This document shows positions 37,625 through 49,077 of a stretch of DNA of 55,106 bases, in pieces. Each line of letters begins with the position of its first letter. Position 1 is the first letter of the stretch. Location: contig OMID01000106.1 of the NCBI GenBank assembly GCA_900299005.1, forward strand, positions 1 through 55,106, given 5' to 3'. This DNA is from Oxalobacteraceae bacterium. GTDB taxonomy: Bacteria > Pseudomonadota > Gammaproteobacteria > Burkholderiales > Burkholderiaceae_D. The notes beneath the pieces were generated by a model, which made no database searches, was not told the origin of the DNA, and was given only the letters and a program-made list of their open reading frames with translations. The translations under genes were made by a program, and so were the position numbers.

Positions 37625-38530
37625 ATGGAAGCTTTTCAACGCATTCTCAGCATTATTTTGCCGGTGTTTCTGATGATCGCCGCAGGCTATGGCTACACGC
37701 GGCTGCGGGGTGTGGTGGTTAAGACCGATCTTGCGGCAGTTAATCGTCTCAGCATTGAGCTGCTTTGTCCTTTGCTGCTGTTCTCTGCGCTGGCATCAAA
37801 GGATTTTGATTTACTGGCAAATCTTCCGCTGATCATTGCCGGCGCACTCGTGGCTCTGGGTTCTGGTCTATTCGCATGGCCGGTTGCGCGTCTCCTGGGT
37901 TACGACCCTCGCACCTTCTTGCCGCCCATGATGTACAACAATTGCGGCAACATGGGGCTGCCGCTGGCCATACTGGCCTTCGGCTCTGCCGGGCTGTCAG
38001 AGGCCGTCGCGCTATTCATGGCTTGCAGCCTTGTATACTTTACCTTGGGGATACGGTTGATGGAGAGTGGCCGAGAGGGTTCGCGCCGCGCAAGACTGCG
38101 CGTGTTCGCCAGCCCGATGATGATGGCCATGATCACCGGGATGTTGTTCGCGGCGTTCAGAGTGGCGCTACCCGACTTTCTGCTGCAGGCTTTGCGGTTG
38201 CTGGGTGAGGCGAGCATTCCTCTGATGCTGCTCGCCCTTGGCGTGCGGATGACGGATGTCAGCTTCAATAGCTGGCGCATTGGCCTGGTCGGCGCGGCCG
38301 TGTGTCCGCTAGCCGGGCTGGCATCGGCGGCCTTGCTGGAGCTGGTGATTCCTTTGAACGCGATTCAGCGAGGCCAATTGTTTCTGTTTGCTTCTTTGCC
38401 GCCCGCAGTGTTCTGCTTCATCATCGCAGAGGCCTACAAGCAGGAGCCTGAAAAAGTCGCGGCGATCGTGATGATGGGTAACCTGGCGGCACTGGGTTTT
38501 GTGCCACTGGGGCTGTGGCTGGGAATGTAA
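37625..38530 (+). CDS. AEC-family (auxin efflux carrier-like) transporter
   Basis: Integral membrane carrier of the Mem_trans/AEC family; bacterial members export or import small organic acids such as malonate or malate. The 301-residue protein has about ten helices, with PVFLMIAAGYGYTRL at the start, the central MYNNCGNMGLPLAILAFG signature, and a second half opening GEASIPLMLLALGVRM. It follows the antiporter gene after 18 bases and may be cotranscribed. The substrate cannot be judged from sequence. Confidence 0.9.
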   Translation: MEAFQRILSIILPVFLMIAAGYGYTRLRGVVVKTDLAAVNRLSIELLCPLLLFSALASKDFDLLANLPLIIAGALVALGSGLFAWPVARLLGYDPRTFLPPMMYNNCGNMGLPLAILAFGSAGLSEAVALFMACSLVYFTLGIRLMESGREGSRRARLRVFASPMMMAMITGMLFAAFRVALPDFLLQALRLLGEASIPLMLLALGVRMTDVSFNSWRIGLVGAAVCPLAGLASAALLELVIPLNAIQRGQLFLFASLPPAVFCFIIAEAYKQEPEKVAAIVMMGNLAALGFVPLGLWLGM

Positions 38531-38576
38531 AAAAGCAGGCGGCATGCCACATGAGGCCACGTTACGCCCGCTTTTT
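38530..38576. terminator. Possible bidirectional terminator between the AEC gene and uvrA
   Basis: AAAAAAGCAGGCG and CGCCCGCTTTTT pair with one A-C mismatch around a 23-base loop; the right arm lies in the uvrA stop region and codes for its Lys-rich end. Confidence 0.45.
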
Positions 38577-41432
38577 CTCTTTCTTAGTCACCAGCATCGG
38601 TGCCAGGTATTTACCTGTGAAGCTCTCGGGATGCTTTGCCACCTGCTCGGGCGTGCCGGTGGCAATGATCTGCCCGCCTCCTGCACCACCTTCCGGGCCA
38701 AGATCAATGACCCAGTCGGCGGTCTTGATCACGTCGAGATTGTGTTCAATGATCACCACGGTATTCCCTTGGTCGCGAAGCCGGTGGATGACTTTCAGCA
38801 GCAAGGCGATATCATGAAAGTGCAGGCCCGTGGTGGGCTCATCGAGTATATACAGGGTGCGCCCGGTATCACGTTTGGAGAGCTCAAGCGATAGCTTGAC
38901 ACGCTGCGCTTCGCCCCCGGAAAGGGTGGTTGCGCTCTGACCCAGGCGTATGTATCCGAGCCCTACATCCAGCAGTGTCTGGAGTTTACGCGCGATGAGT
39001 GGTACCGGCTTGAAGAAGGCATGCGCATCTTCCACTGTCATGTCGAGGACTTCGGAAATATTCTTGCCCTTGTACTGCACCTCCAGCGTCTCGCGGTTAT
39101 AGCGTTTGCCGTGGCAGACATCGCAAGGAACATACACATCCGGCAGGAAGTGCATTTCTACTTTGAGCACGCCATCGCCCTGACAGGCCTCGCAGCGCCC
39201 ACCTTTGACATTGAACGAGAAACGTCCGGCCGAGTAACCACGCTCTTTTGCCTGCGGCACGGTAGAGAACAACTCGCGGATTGGCGTGAATACGCCAGTG
39301 TAGGTTGCGGGATTGGAGCGGGGCGTGCGACCAATCGGCGCCTGATCGACCGAGATTACTTTGTCAAAATGCTCAAGACCATTCACGCTGTCATACGGTG
39401 AAGGTTCAGCTTGCGAGCCGTACAGATGGCGCGCCAGCACGTGATACAGCGTATCGTTGACCAGCGTGGATTTGCCCGAGCCAGATACGCCTGTCACGCA
39501 GGTCAGCAAGCCCACGGGTAGTGCCAGCTTGACTGATTTGAGGTTGTTGCCGGTGGCGCCGCTGATGACCAGCTGTTTTTTCGGGTCAATCGGTGTGCGA
39601 CGCTCGGGCACTTCAATCAATCGCGTGCCATTCAGATATTGCGCCGTCAGCGACTCGCGTTGCCTGATGATGTCATCCAGCGTACCCTGCGCAATCACCT
39701 GGCCGCCATGAACGCCAGCACCGATACCCATATCCACGATGTGATCCGCGCAGCGGATGGCATCTTCATCATGCTCGACCACCAGCACGGTGTTGCCAAT
39801 ATCGCGCAAATGCTTGAGCGTTGCGATCAGCCGGTCGTTGTCGCGCTGATGCAGACCGATGGAGGGCTCATCAAGCACATACATCACGCCCGTCAGACCC
39901 GAGCCAATCTGCGAGGCCAGACGGATGCGCTGCGCTTCGCCACCTGACAAGGTGTCTGCGCTGCGCTCCAAAGATAGATAATCCAGTCCAACATTGTTGA
40001 GGAACTTCAGCCGCGAGATGATTTCTTTGATGATGCGGTCAGCAATTTCTTTTTTTGCGCCTTTGAGTTTGAGTTTTTCGAAGAATTCCAGCGTGTCGCG
40101 CAGTGGCATTTCAGCGACCTGATAAATCGCACGCTGCTGGGTGCCATCGCCGACTTTCACAAAGCGTGCCTCGACACGCAGACGTGCACCTTCACATTCG
40201 GGACATTCTTTTTCATTGATGAATTTCGCCAGCTCCTCCTTCACGGCCATCGAGTCGGTTTCATGATAGCGACGCTCGAGGTTGTTGATTACGCCTTCGA
40301 ACGTGTGTTCACGTATCACCGTTCGGCCCCGTTCGTTGATGTAAGCAAATGGCACCTTATCTTTGCCCGAGCCATACAGCACGACTTGCTGGGCTTTTTC
40401 AGCCAACTCCTCGAAGGGAGTGTCGATATCGAATTGATAGTGCTTTGCCAGCGAGGACAGCATCGTGAAATAAAACTGGTTGCGTCGGTCCCAGCCCTTC
40501 ACAGCACCCGACGCGAGTGACAGGTTGGGGAAGGCAACGATGCGTTTGGGGTCGAAGAACTCGATATGTCCCAGACCATCGCATTCCGGGCACGCACCCA
40601 TCGGATTATTGAACGAGAATAGTCGCGGCTCCAACTCTTGCAATGAATAACCGCAGGTCGGACAGGCAAATTTGTTCGAGAACATCTGTTCTTTGCCGGT
40701 ATCCATTTCCATGGCGATCGCTCGTCCTTCTGCGAGGCGTAGCGAGGTCTCGAAGCTCTCTGCGAGGCGCTGTTTGATGTCCGCGCGGATCTTCACGCGG
40801 TCGATCACGACGTCAATCGTATGCTTTTCGGTTTTTTTGAGTTTCGGCAGTGAATCGACCTCATAAATTTTCGCCGGGCCCGAGCCGCTCTGAATTCGAA
40901 AGCGCACAAAACCTTGAGCCTGCATCGTCTCGAATAGGTCATGGTGCTCGCCTTTGCGATTGGCCACCACAGGCGCAAGGATCATGAGCTTGGTATCTTC
41001 GGGCATGGCCATTACTGCATCCACCATTTGCGAGACGGACTGCGCGGCCAGTGGATTTTCGGGATGATCGGGGCAGAAAGGCGTTCCCACGCGGGCGAAC
41101 AACAGGCGCAGGTAATCATGAATTTCGGTGACCGTGCCAACGGTGGAGCGCGGATTGTGCGAGGTGGCTTTCTGCTCAATCGAGATTGCGGGTGACAAGC
41201 CCTCGATCATGTCCACATCCGGTTTTTCCATCAGCTGCAAAAACTGCCGCGCATACGCCGACAGCGATTCGACATAGCGTCGCTGGCCCTCCGCATACAG
41301 CGTGTCGAATGCCAGTGAGGACTTTCCGGAACCCGAGAGTCCGGTGATCACAATCAGCTTGTTGCGTGGCAGATCGAGGCTGATGTTCTTCAGGTTGTGC
41401 GTGCGCGCACCGCGAATGCGAATGTCTTCCAT
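38562..41432 (-). CDS. uvrA: Excinuclease ABC subunit A
   Basis: Damage-recognition ATPase of nucleotide excision repair, loading UvrB. From ATG at 41432 the protein has 956 residues. It shows Walker A motifs GLSGSGKS (31-38) and GVSGSGKS, two LSGGEAQR signatures, the zinc modules CPTCGY/CPEC and [19 protein letters not shown] with CDVC, and EPTTGLH near the end. The frame is open upstream to 41498, but [15 protein letters not shown] is the family start. It converges on the AEC gene and is divergent from the MFS gene. Confidence 0.98.
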   Translation of the reverse strand: MEDIRIRGARTHNLKNISLDLPRNKLIVITGLSGSGKSSLAFDTLYAEGQRRYVESLSAYARQFLQLMEKPDVDMIEGLSPAISIEQKATSHNPRSTVGTVTEIHDYLRLLFARVGTPFCPDHPENPLAAQSVSQMVDAVMAMPEDTKLMILAPVVANRKGEHHDLFETMQAQGFVRFRIQSGSGPAKIYEVDSLPKLKKTEKHTIDVVIDRVKIRADIKQRLAESFETSLRLAEGRAIAMEMDTGKEQMFSNKFACPTCGYSLQELEPRLFSFNNPMGACPECDGLGHIEFFDPKRIVAFPNLSLASGAVKGWDRRNQFYFTMLSSLAKHYQFDIDTPFEELAEKAQQVVLYGSGKDKVPFAYINERGRTVIREHTFEGVINNLERRYHETDSMAVKEELAKFINEKECPECEGARLRVEARFVKVGDGTQQRAIYQVAEMPLRDTLEFFEKLKLKGAKKEIADRIIKEIISRLKFLNNVGLDYLSLERSADTLSGGEAQRIRLASQIGSGLTGVMYVLDEPSIGLHQRDNDRLIATLKHLRDIGNTVLVVEHDEDAIRCADHIVDMGIGAGVHGGQVIAQGTLDDIIRQRESLTAQYLNGTRLIEVPERRTPIDPKKQLVISGATGNNLKSVKLALPVGLLTCVTGVSGSGKSTLVNDTLYHVLARHLYGSQAEPSPYDSVNGLEHFDKVISVDQAPIGRTPRSNPATYTGVFTPIRELFSTVPQAKERGYSAGRFSFNVKGGRCEACQGDGVLKVEMHFLPDVYVPCDVCHGKRYNRETLEVQYKGKNISEVLDMTVEDAHAFFKPVPLIARKLQTLLDVGLGYIRLGQSATTLSGGEAQRVKLSLELSKRDTGRTLYILDEPTTGLHFHDIALLLKVIHRLRDQGNTVVIIEHNLDVIKTADWVIDLGPEGGAGGGQIIATGTPEQVAKHPESFTGKYLAPMLVTKKEKKRA

Positions 41433-41584
41433 GCAGATATCCAGACGTTTGGAAACCGTGCGCATGTCTTTTTGCCAAAATTCCTGGCCAGTGCCCACGG
41501 GTCAACCTGTTACTATAGCTGGTTTTCATTACCGGCTCAGGGCCGCGCCACTCGGCGCTTCCCGCCCTTGAGGTTTTCGCTTCA

Positions 41585-42811
41585 ATGTCTTCCCAGATGG
41601 ACGCTTCTTCAACCCGCATGAATGCCACCGAGATTCGCGCCAGCGTATCGCTCGCTTCGATTTTTGGCCTTCGCATGCTCGGACTTTTTCTCATTCTCCC
41701 CGTGTTTGCGATACATGCGAAGTCATTGCCCGGCGGTGACAATGCGACACTGGTGGGGCTGGCCATGGGCATGTATGGTCTGACACAGGCGATAGGTCAG
41801 ATTCCATTTGGCATTGCGTCTGACCGGCACGGCAGAAAGCGCATCATCATCATCGGTCTTGTGTTGTTCATTCTTGGCGCGTTGATCGCGGCGGTCGACA
41901 CCCACATTATGTGGGTGATCATCGGTCGCGCTGTGCAGGGTGCGGGCGCGGTGTCGGCGGCGGTGACGGCACTGATTGCGGATTCGACGCGCGATGAGCA
42001 TCGAACCAAGGCGATGGCATTGGTCGGCGGCTCGATCGGTCTCACCTACGCGGCTTCGCTGGTGCTGGCGCCGCTCATGTACGCGGCCATAGGCATGAGC
42101 GGCATGTTTTTGTTTGTCGCCACCTTGGCAGCCATGGCCATCTTCATTGTCGTGTTCGTCACGCCGGCTGCACCACCTCGACCACCAGAGCGAATCGCCT
42201 TCATCGATGTCTTGCGTGATGGCGAGCTGATGCGCATGAATTTTGGCGTATTCGCGTTGCATGCGATACAAATGTCGATGTTTGTCGTGCTGCCCAATGC
42301 GATGGTCGGTGCAGCAGGCATGCCCGTCAGCCAGCACTGGAAAATCTACTTGCCGGTAGTACTGGTGTCTTTCGTGCTTATGCTGCCGCCGATTTTTTTG
42401 GGTGAGAAACGTGGACGAATGAAGCAGGTGTTCGTCTCGGCGATCGGTCTGTTGTTGTTGGTTGAAGTCGGTCTGCGTGCCGCGATCGTGCAATCAGTAC
42501 TGTCTTTTCAGTTGGTGGTCATGCTGCTGCTTGCTTTCTTTGTCGCATTCAACATTCTCGAGGCCAGCCAGCCATCGCTGGTGTCGCGTCTGGCGCCTGC
42601 AGGAGCGCGCGGTGCCGCATTGGGCGTCTACAACACCATGCAGGCGATTGGATTGTTCGTGGGTGGAGCAGGGGGTGGATTGATTGCGCAATACTTCGGT
42701 GCGCCAGCGGTGTTCACCGCTGGCTGCTTGCTCACCGTCGCCTGGCTTATAATTGCCGCATCCATGCGAAACCTTCCGCGCCGCGCAAAGCAAATGGCAG
42801 CGGCACACTGA
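41585..42811 (+). CDS. MFS transporter (YajR-like)
   Basis: Major facilitator with 408 residues and about 12 helices. MFS motif A is present as GIASDRHGRKRIIIIG between helices 2 and 3, and a motif-C-like glycine-rich stretch sits in helix 5. The uvrA-MFS-ssb order is conserved in Burkholderiales, so the gene is part of the core genome there. The C-terminal YAM domain of E. coli YajR is absent. The substrate is unknown. A few upstream Met codons make the exact start uncertain (41585, 41597 or 41618). Confidence 0.9.
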   Translation: MSSQMDASSTRMNATEIRASVSLASIFGLRMLGLFLILPVFAIHAKSLPGGDNATLVGLAMGMYGLTQAIGQIPFGIASDRHGRKRIIIIGLVLFILGALIAAVDTHIMWVIIGRAVQGAGAVSAAVTALIADSTRDEHRTKAMALVGGSIGLTYAASLVLAPLMYAAIGMSGMFLFVATLAAMAIFIVVFVTPAAPPRPPERIAFIDVLRDGELMRMNFGVFALHAIQMSMFVVLPNAMVGAAGMPVSQHWKIYLPVVLVSFVLMLPPIFLGEKRGRMKQVFVSAIGLLLLVEVGLRAAIVQSVLSFQLVVMLLLAFFVAFNILEASQPSLVSRLAPAGARGAALGVYNTMQAIGLFVGGAGGGLIAQYFGAPAVFTAGCLLTVAWLIIAASMRNLPRRAKQMAAAH

Positions 42812-42883
42812 GTCAAACGCTTCTTTTCCCGTAATTCCACATTCATTCTATTCGCGCTGCAGTTGCCTTCACAGGAGAAACCT

Positions 42884-43357
42884 ATGGCATCGGTCAATAA
42901 AGTCATCATCGTCGGCAACCTCGGGCGCGATCCCGAGACGCGTTATATGCCCAGTGGCGATGCGATGACGAATATTGCTGTGGCCACGACCGATAAATGG
43001 AAAGATAAGGGTACGGGTGAGCAGAAAGAAGCGACGGAATGGCATCGTGTGGCTTTCTTCGGCAAGCTCGCGGAGATTGCTGGCCAGTATCTGAAAAAAG
43101 GGTCTCAGGTGTACATAGAGGGCAAGCTTCGCACACGCAAGTGGACCGACAAGGACGGCATCGAAAAATACTCTACCGAGATCATCGCCGACACTATGCA
43201 GATGCTCGGCAGCCGTCAGGGAATGGGTGGTGGCAGTGCTGCGATGGAAGAGGCGGGATATGGGGGCGGTTCAGCCGCGCGCGCGCCTGCCACCGCGGCT
43301 GCGTCCGCCCCTGCGAAGCGCGCGACCACCGATTTCGATGACGACATTCCGTTCTGA
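42884..43357 (+). CDS. ssb: Single-stranded DNA-binding protein
   Basis: Coats single-stranded DNA in replication, recombination and repair. From ATG at 42884, preceded by AGGAG six bases away, the protein has 157 residues: [20 protein letters not shown], the OB fold to about residue 110, a Gly/Ala-rich linker, and the acidic tip DFDDDIPF that binds partner proteins. The longer frame from 42863 lacks a ribosome site. Confidence 0.98.
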   Translation: MASVNKVIIVGNLGRDPETRYMPSGDAMTNIAVATTDKWKDKGTGEQKEATEWHRVAFFGKLAEIAGQYLKKGSQVYIEGKLRTRKWTDKDGIEKYSTEIIADTMQMLGSRQGMGGGSAAMEEAGYGGGSAARAPATAAASAPAKRATTDFDDDIPF

Positions 43358-43426
43358 TCATTCATCGTTCACCGCCGAGCTTGGTCGGCCAGCGATCCGT
43401 CGTCGCTTCATTCTCACTGGCGCCTG

Positions 43427-44191
43427 ATGGCCAGATTGCCAAGACTGTCGGTGGCGGGACATCTTCATCATGTGGTTGCGCGCGGCCACAATGATCAGCC
43501 GATTGCCATCGATGACCTCGATTTCCAGACTTTTCTGGGCGCGCTGCGCGACTCAGCGCAGCACGCAGGGGTCGCTGTTCATGCCTATGTGCTGCTGCCC
43601 AACCGCCTTCAACTGCTGGTCACACCGTCCCAGAGCGACAGCCTCGGAAGAATGATGCAGGCCATCGGGCGACATTACGTTCCCTATTTCAACGCGCGAC
43701 ATCAACGCAGCGGCAGCTTGTGGGCGGGTCGCTTTCGCTCGACCGTGCTGGAATCTGATGCCTATTTCATCCCCTGCGCGCAGCTAATCGAACAGCAAGC
43801 GCTGCAGGCCGGTCTGGTTAGCACCTTGTCTGCGTATCCATGGTGCAGTCATGCGCATCATGTTGGCAGTCGGCGCGAACCCTGGATTACTGACCACCCG
43901 GGCTACTGGGCTCTTGGGAACACACCATTCGATCGGGAGGTGGCCTACCAGCGGCTCTCTGACACCCCTGTCGCTGCGGCGTTGGTGGCCGAGATCGAGT
44001 CGGCGACCTACAAATCCTGGCCGCTGGGTTCGGAAGCCTTCCGTCGCAGCCTAGGCAAGCTGACCGTCCGGCGTCTGGAGCCCGCAAAACGCGGCCGACC
44101 GAGCAAGGGCAGCGCGCACGGGGCCGTGGCCCCGGCAGAGACCAAGGTGCGAGGGCGTGGTGCCGGGCGGCGCCGACCTAGCCCTGGCTAA
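43427..44191 (+). CDS. Y1-transposase-like (REP-associated type) protein without HUH histidines
   Basis: The 254-residue protein matches the Y1/IS200-like, REP-associated family: MARLPRLSVAGHLHHVVARG at the start, HAYVLLPNRLQLLVTP where active relatives have PNHxHLL, then GRHYVPYFNARHQRSGSLWAGRF with the position of the catalytic tyrosine, and YWALGNTPFDREVAYQRL. Both metal-binding histidines of the HUH motif are replaced (R and Q), so the nuclease is probably dead. The C-terminus is basic (KRGRPSK, RGRGAGRRRPSPG) and may bind nucleic acid. The intact frame and lack of terminal repeats suggest a domesticated gene. I recall similar HUH-less versions in other Burkholderiales but cannot verify this. 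Confidence 0.8.
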   Translation: MARLPRLSVAGHLHHVVARGHNDQPIAIDDLDFQTFLGALRDSAQHAGVAVHAYVLLPNRLQLLVTPSQSDSLGRMMQAIGRHYVPYFNARHQRSGSLWAGRFRSTVLESDAYFIPCAQLIEQQALQAGLVSTLSAYPWCSHAHHVGSRREPWITDHPGYWALGNTPFDREVAYQRLSDTPVAAALVAEIESATYKSWPLGSEAFRRSLGKLTVRRLEPAKRGRPSKGSAHGAVAPAETKVRGRGAGRRRPSPG

Positions 44192-44266
44192 GCCCGTGGC
44201 GACGCCTCGTATCGCGCATTGTCCGCGCTGGCGCTATTCTGTCCCTAATTTAATTTGCACTGTTTT

Positions 44267-44304
44267 GGATACAGGTGAAAATAGTATCCGACCCTATTTT
44301 TTTT
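44267..44304 (+). other. Hairpin followed by T8 in the gltB leader
   Basis: GGATAC (44267-44272) pairs with GTATCC (44284-44289), and a run of eight T lies at 44297-44304. The seven-base gap before the T-run makes it a weak terminator or attenuator for the upstream gene or for gltB. Near-repeats GTCCCTAATTT (44241) and GACCCTATTTT (44290) flank it. Confidence 0.4.
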
Positions 44305-44370
44305 GATTGCCGTGTCTATTGCATTGCACTATCCTTCATGGCTCACTTTTCTAGGCTGCGGAGTAACGCC

Positions 44371-47300
44371 ATGCAAGCGCAAGGTTTGTACGACCCGAAT
44401 AACGAACACGATGCCTGTGGCGTCGGTTTCATCGCCCACATCAAGGGACAAAAAAGCCATTCCATCATCGAACAAGGCTTACTGATCCTGAAAAACCTTG
44501 ACCATCGGGGCGCCGTCGGCGCTGATTCCCTGATGGGCGATGGCGCTGGCATCCTGATCCAGATCCCCGATCAGTACTACCGCGAGCAGATGACCAAGCA
44601 GGGGGTCAGCTTGCCACCACCGGGCGAGTACGGTGTGGGCATGGTGTTTCTGCCCAAAGAGCATGCATCGCGGATCGCATGCGAACAGGAAATCGAGCGG
44701 GCCGTGCATGCCGAAGGTCAGGTGGTGCTGGGTTGGCGCGATGTGCCCGTCAATCGCGACATGCCGATGTCGCCGACGGTGCGTGACAAAGAGCCCGTCA
44801 TCCGTCAGATCTTTATTGGCCGCGGTCAGGACATCATGGTGACCGATGCGCTCGAGCGCAAGTTGTACGTCATCCGCAAATCGTCTGGGCATGCGATTCA
44901 GGCCTTGAATTTATTGCACGGTAAAGAATTTTTTGTGCCCTCCATGTCGGCACGCACGGTCGTGTACAAGGGATTACTGCTTGCCGATCAGGTAGGCGTC
45001 TACTACAAGGATTTGCAAGATCCGCGCTGTATCTCGGCGCTCGCTCTGGTACATCAGCGTTTTTCGACCAACACCTTCCCCGAGTGGCCCTTGGCCCACC
45101 CGTACCGATTGCTCGCCCACAACGGAGAGATCAACACGGTCAAAGGCAATTTCAATTGGATGCGCGCACGCGAAGGCGTGATGAAATCGGCCGTGCTGGG
45201 GGATGACCTGAAAAAACTGTTCCCGCTGATCTATGAAGGTCAGTCGGACACAGCGTGTTTCGATAACGCGCTCGAACTGCTCGTCATGGCGGGTTATCCG
45301 ATCGCGCAAGCGATGATGATGATGATCCCTGAAGCCTGGGAAAACCATACGCTAATGGACGACAATCGTCGCGCGTTTTACGAGTATCACGCCGCAATGA
45401 TGGAACCTTGGGATGGTCCTGCTGCAATGGCCTTCACCGACGGTCGTCATATCGGTGGCACACTCGACCGTAACGGCTTGCGTCCGGCACGTTATCTGGT
45501 GACAGACGATGATCTGGTGGTTATGGCTTCCGAGTCAGGCGTGTTACCGATTCCCGACTCTAAAATCGTGAAAAAATGGCGTTTACAGCCGGGCAAAATG
45601 TTCCTTATCGATCTGGATGCAGGCCGCATCATCGACGACAAGGAACTGAAAGATACTTACGCCAACGCTAACCCCTACAAGCAATGGATTGACTCCGTAC
45701 GCATCAAACTTGACGACATCGCGACCGAGGCCGAGAAGCGCGACGAAAAAACCACCCTGCTCGACCGTCAGCAAGCGTTTGGCTACACGCAGGAAGACCT
45801 GAAATTCCTGATGGCCCCAATGGCAGTTGGTGGTGAAGAGGCGACGGGCTCCATGGGCAATGACTCGCCACTGGCCGTCATGTCCAACAAGAACAAGCCG
45901 CTCTACCACTATTTCAAGCAGCTCTTCGCGCAGGTGACCAATCCGCCGATCGATCCGATCCGCGAAGCCATGGTGATGTCGCTGGTCTCCTTCATCGGTC
46001 CCAAGCCGAACCTGCTGGACACCAACAACATAAACCCACCGATGCGTCTCGAGGTGTCGCAGCCCATACTCGACTACAAGGACATCACGCGTCTGCGCAA
46101 TATTAGCGAGCACACCAGCGGCAAATTCCGTTCTTTCGAGCTGGATATCTGCTATCCCGTGGAGTGGGGTATGGAAGGTGTCGAGGCGCGCCTCGCCTCC
46201 TTGTGCGCACAGGCCGTCGATGCGGTGAAGTCAGGTCACAACATTCTGATTCTATCGGATCGCGCGGCCGACAAAACCACGGTCGCCATTCCCGCTTTGC
46301 TGGCAACCTCAGCGGTGCATCAGCACCTGGTCAGCAAAGGAATGCGTACCTCGACGGGTCTGGTCGTTGAGACCGGCTCGGCTCGTGAGACGCATCATTT
46401 CGCGCTGCTCGCCGGCTATGGCGCCGAGGCAGTTCACCCCTACCTCGCCATGGATACGCTGGTCGACATGGCGACTGGCCTCTCGGGGGATCTATCGGCT
46501 GACAAAGCGATTTACAACTTCCAGAAAGCGGTTGGCAAGGGTCTGCTGAAAGTATTCTCGAAGATGGGCATCTCGACCTACATGTCCTATTGTGGCGCGC
46601 AGATCTTCGAAGCGATTGGCCTGAACAAGGCCATGGTCGACAAGTACTTCCGGGGCACTGCGTCAAATGTCGAGGGCATCGGAGTTTTCGAAGTCGCTGA
46701 AGAAGCCCTGCGCCTGCACAAGCTCGCGTTTGGCAATGATCCCGTGTTGGCCAATGCGCTGGATGCTGGCGGTGAATACGCGTTTCGAGTGCGCGGCGAG
46801 GACCACATGTGGACACCGGATGCTATCGCCAAACTGCAGCACTCAACTCGCTCGGGCAATTTCGGCACGTACAAGGAATATGCGCAGATCATCAATGATC
46901 AATCCAAGCGTCACATGACGCTGCGCGGCCTTTTCGAGTTCAAGATTGATCCATCGAAAGCCATCCCGATTGATGATGTCGAGCCTGCAAAAGAGATCGT
47001 CAAGCGTTTCGCGACCGGTGCGATGTCGCTCGGCTCCATCTCGACGGAGGCGCACTCGACACTGGCAATCGCCATGAATCGCATTGGTGGGAAGTCGAAC
47101 ACCGGGGAAGGCGGCGAGGACGAGGCGCGCTACCGTAACGAGCTGCGTGGCATTCCGATCAAAAAAGGCGACACGCTTGCATCTATCATCGGTCAGGACC
47201 GTATCGAAAAAGATATCGAGCTGCTCGATGGCGATTCGCTGCGCTCCAAGATCAAACAGGTTGCTTCGGGTCGGTTCGGCGTCACCACCGAATATCTCAC

Positions 47301-49050
47301 CTCAGCGGACCAGATACAAATCAAGATGGCACAGGGCGCGAAACCAGGCGAAGGGGGTCAGCTGCCCGGCCACAAAGTGTCGGAATACATTGCGAAACTG
47401 CGCTTCTCGGTGCCCGGCGTGGGTCTGATTTCACCACCGCCGCACCATGATATCTACTCGATTGAAGACCTCGCCCAACTGATTCACGATCTGAAGAACG
47501 TGAACCCCGCTGCGGCTATTTCGGTCAAATTGGTCTCGGAAGTGGGTGTTGGCACCGTCGCTGCCGGCGTTGCCAAAGCCAAGGCCGACCATGTCGTGAT
47601 TGCTGGTCATGATGGCGGCACCGGCGCCTCACCGCTGTCCTCGATCAAGCATGCAGGCACGCCGTGGGAGCTGGGCCTCGCCGAGACACAGCAGACCCTG
47701 GTACTGAACGGCTTGCGTGGGCGTATTCGCGTACAGACTGATGGTCAGATCAAGACGGGCCGTGATGTGGTGATCGGCGCCCTGCTCGGGGCAGACGAGT
47801 TTGGATTCGCAACTGCACCCTTGGTGGTTGAGGGTTGCATCATGATGCGAAAGTGCCATCTGAATACTTGCCCAGTCGGCGTGGCCACGCAAGACCCGGT
47901 GCTACGCGCGAAGTTCCAGGGCAAACCCGAGCATGTGGTGAATTACTTCTTCTTCGTTGCTGAAGAAGCGCGCCAGATCATGGCGCAGCTGGGTATCCGC
48001 AGCTTTGATGAGCTCATTGGACGTGCGGATCTGCTCGACAAGTCGCGTGCGATCAGCCACTGGAAAGCAAAAGGTCTGGACTTTAGCAAGATCTTCTACA
48101 TCCCCGAGACTGGCGATGAGGCTCGCCATCATGTGGCGATGCAGGATCATGGTCTTGAAAAGGCGCTCGATCACAAACTGATCGCGCAGGCAAAGCCGGC
48201 CATCGATCGCGGCGAGAAAGTCTCGTTCATCTCACCGATCAAGAACCTGAACCGCACCGCTGGCGCCATGCTCTCGGGCGAGGTGGCCAAGAAATACGGC
48301 CACGAAGGTCTGCCGGATGACACCATACACATCCAACTGCAGGGTACGGCGGGGCAGTCGTTTGGCGCGTTTCTTGCGCACGGCGTGACCTTCGATCTGG
48401 TTGGCGAAGGGAATGACTATGTGGGCAAGGGTCTCTCGGGTGGACGCATTATTGTGCGCCCGAACACCGAGTTCCGAGGCCGTGCTGTAGACAACATCAT
48501 CATCGGCAATACCGTGCTTTACGGCGCGATTGCGGGCGAGGCGTTTTTCAATGGTGTCGCAGGGGAGCGTTTTGCGGTGCGTAACTCCGGCGCGGTAGCC
48601 GTCGTCGAGGGAACCGGCGACCATGGCTGCGAATACATGACCGGCGGCACCGTGGTCGTGCTGGGTACCACCGGCCGTAATTTTGCTGCCGGTATGTCGG
48701 GTGGCATCGCCTATGTGTACGATGAGGACGGCAGCTTTGCCGCCAAATGCAACATGGCGATGGTCGCGCTTGATCCAGTGTTGTCCTCTCACGAGCAGGA
48801 GACGACCGTGTCCAAATCGGCTTGGCACAGTCTGCAGCGTGGTGGCGAGCGTCAGACGGACGAGGCCATGCTCAAGAGCTTGATCGAGCGTCACTTCAAG
48901 CACACGGGCAGCACGCGCGCTCGGACGCTGCTCGACGACTGGGGTAACGCACGCAGCAAATTCATCAAGGTATTCCCCACAGAGTACAAGCGTGCGCTTG
49001 GGGAAATGTTCACCGCAGCCGGCAAGGCCGCAGAAAAAATCACTGCTTAA
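44371..49050 (+). CDS. gltB: Glutamate synthase (NADPH) large subunit
   Basis: Transfers the amide of glutamine to 2-oxoglutarate, giving two glutamates; works with GltD. I chose ATG at 44371, with GGAG seven bases before it, rather than the GTG at 44275, because it gives the conserved propeptide [20 protein letters not shown]. Cleavage before C16 would expose the catalytic Cys of the type II glutaminase domain. The 1559-residue protein then has the central domain, the FMN-binding synthase domain (about 820-1210; [20 protein letters not shown]) and the 3Fe-4S site CHLNTCPVG. The beta-helix GXGXG domain is at the C-terminus. Confidence 0.98.
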   Translation: MQAQGLYDPNNEHDACGVGFIAHIKGQKSHSIIEQGLLILKNLDHRGAVGADSLMGDGAGILIQIPDQYYREQMTKQGVSLPPPGEYGVGMVFLPKEHASRIACEQEIERAVHAEGQVVLGWRDVPVNRDMPMSPTVRDKEPVIRQIFIGRGQDIMVTDALERKLYVIRKSSGHAIQALNLLHGKEFFVPSMSARTVVYKGLLLADQVGVYYKDLQDPRCISALALVHQRFSTNTFPEWPLAHPYRLLAHNGEINTVKGNFNWMRAREGVMKSAVLGDDLKKLFPLIYEGQSDTACFDNALELLVMAGYPIAQAMMMMIPEAWENHTLMDDNRRAFYEYHAAMMEPWDGPAAMAFTDGRHIGGTLDRNGLRPARYLVTDDDLVVMASESGVLPIPDSKIVKKWRLQPGKMFLIDLDAGRIIDDKELKDTYANANPYKQWIDSVRIKLDDIATEAEKRDEKTTLLDRQQAFGYTQEDLKFLMAPMAVGGEEATGSMGNDSPLAVMSNKNKPLYHYFKQLFAQVTNPPIDPIREAMVMSLVSFIGPKPNLLDTNNINPPMRLEVSQPILDYKDITRLRNISEHTSGKFRSFELDICYPVEWGMEGVEARLASLCAQAVDAVKSGHNILILSDRAADKTTVAIPALLATSAVHQHLVSKGMRTSTGLVVETGSARETHHFALLAGYGAEAVHPYLAMDTLVDMATGLSGDLSADKAIYNFQKAVGKGLLKVFSKMGISTYMSYCGAQIFEAIGLNKAMVDKYFRGTASNVEGIGVFEVAEEALRLHKLAFGNDPVLANALDAGGEYAFRVRGEDHMWTPDAIAKLQHSTRSGNFGTYKEYAQIINDQSKRHMTLRGLFEFKIDPSKAIPIDDVEPAKEIVKRFATGAMSLGSISTEAHSTLAIAMNRIGGKSNTGEGGEDEARYRNELRGIPIKKGDTLASIIGQDRIEKDIELLDGDSLRSKIKQVASGRFGVTTEYLTSADQIQIKMAQGAKPGEGGQLPGHKVSEYIAKLRFSVPGVGLISPPPHHDIYSIEDLAQLIHDLKNVNPAAAISVKLVSEVGVGTVAAGVAKAKADHVVIAGHDGGTGASPLSSIKHAGTPWELGLAETQQTLVLNGLRGRIRVQTDGQIKTGRDVVIGALLGADEFGFATAPLVVEGCIMMRKCHLNTCPVGVATQDPVLRAKFQGKPEHVVNYFFFVAEEARQIMAQLGIRSFDELIGRADLLDKSRAISHWKAKGLDFSKIFYIPETGDEARHHVAMQDHGLEKALDHKLIAQAKPAIDRGEKVSFISPIKNLNRTAGAMLSGEVAKKYGHEGLPDDTIHIQLQGTAGQSFGAFLAHGVTFDLVGEGNDYVGKGLSGGRIIVRPNTEFRGRAVDNIIIGNTVLYGAIAGEAFFNGVAGERFAVRNSGAVAVVEGTGDHGCEYMTGGTVVVLGTTGRNFAAGMSGGIAYVYDEDGSFAAKCNMAMVALDPVLSSHEQETTVSKSAWHSLQRGGERQTDEAMLKSLIERHFKHTGSTRARTLLDDWGNARSKFIKVFPTEYKRALGEMFTAAGKAAEKITA

Positions 49051-49077
49051 TACGCAAGTAAAAAAGAAGAGAACGCC

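Noticed and set aside
41723-42493. 256-codon open frame opposite the MFS gene, rich in His, Gln and Arg
   Set aside because: This composition is what the antisense of hydrophobic membrane codons gives; no motifs or start signals.
44275-44370. Upstream GTG start adding 32 residues to GltB
   Set aside because: The extension would place residues before the conserved propeptide, and a good ribosome site sits at the inner ATG at 44371.
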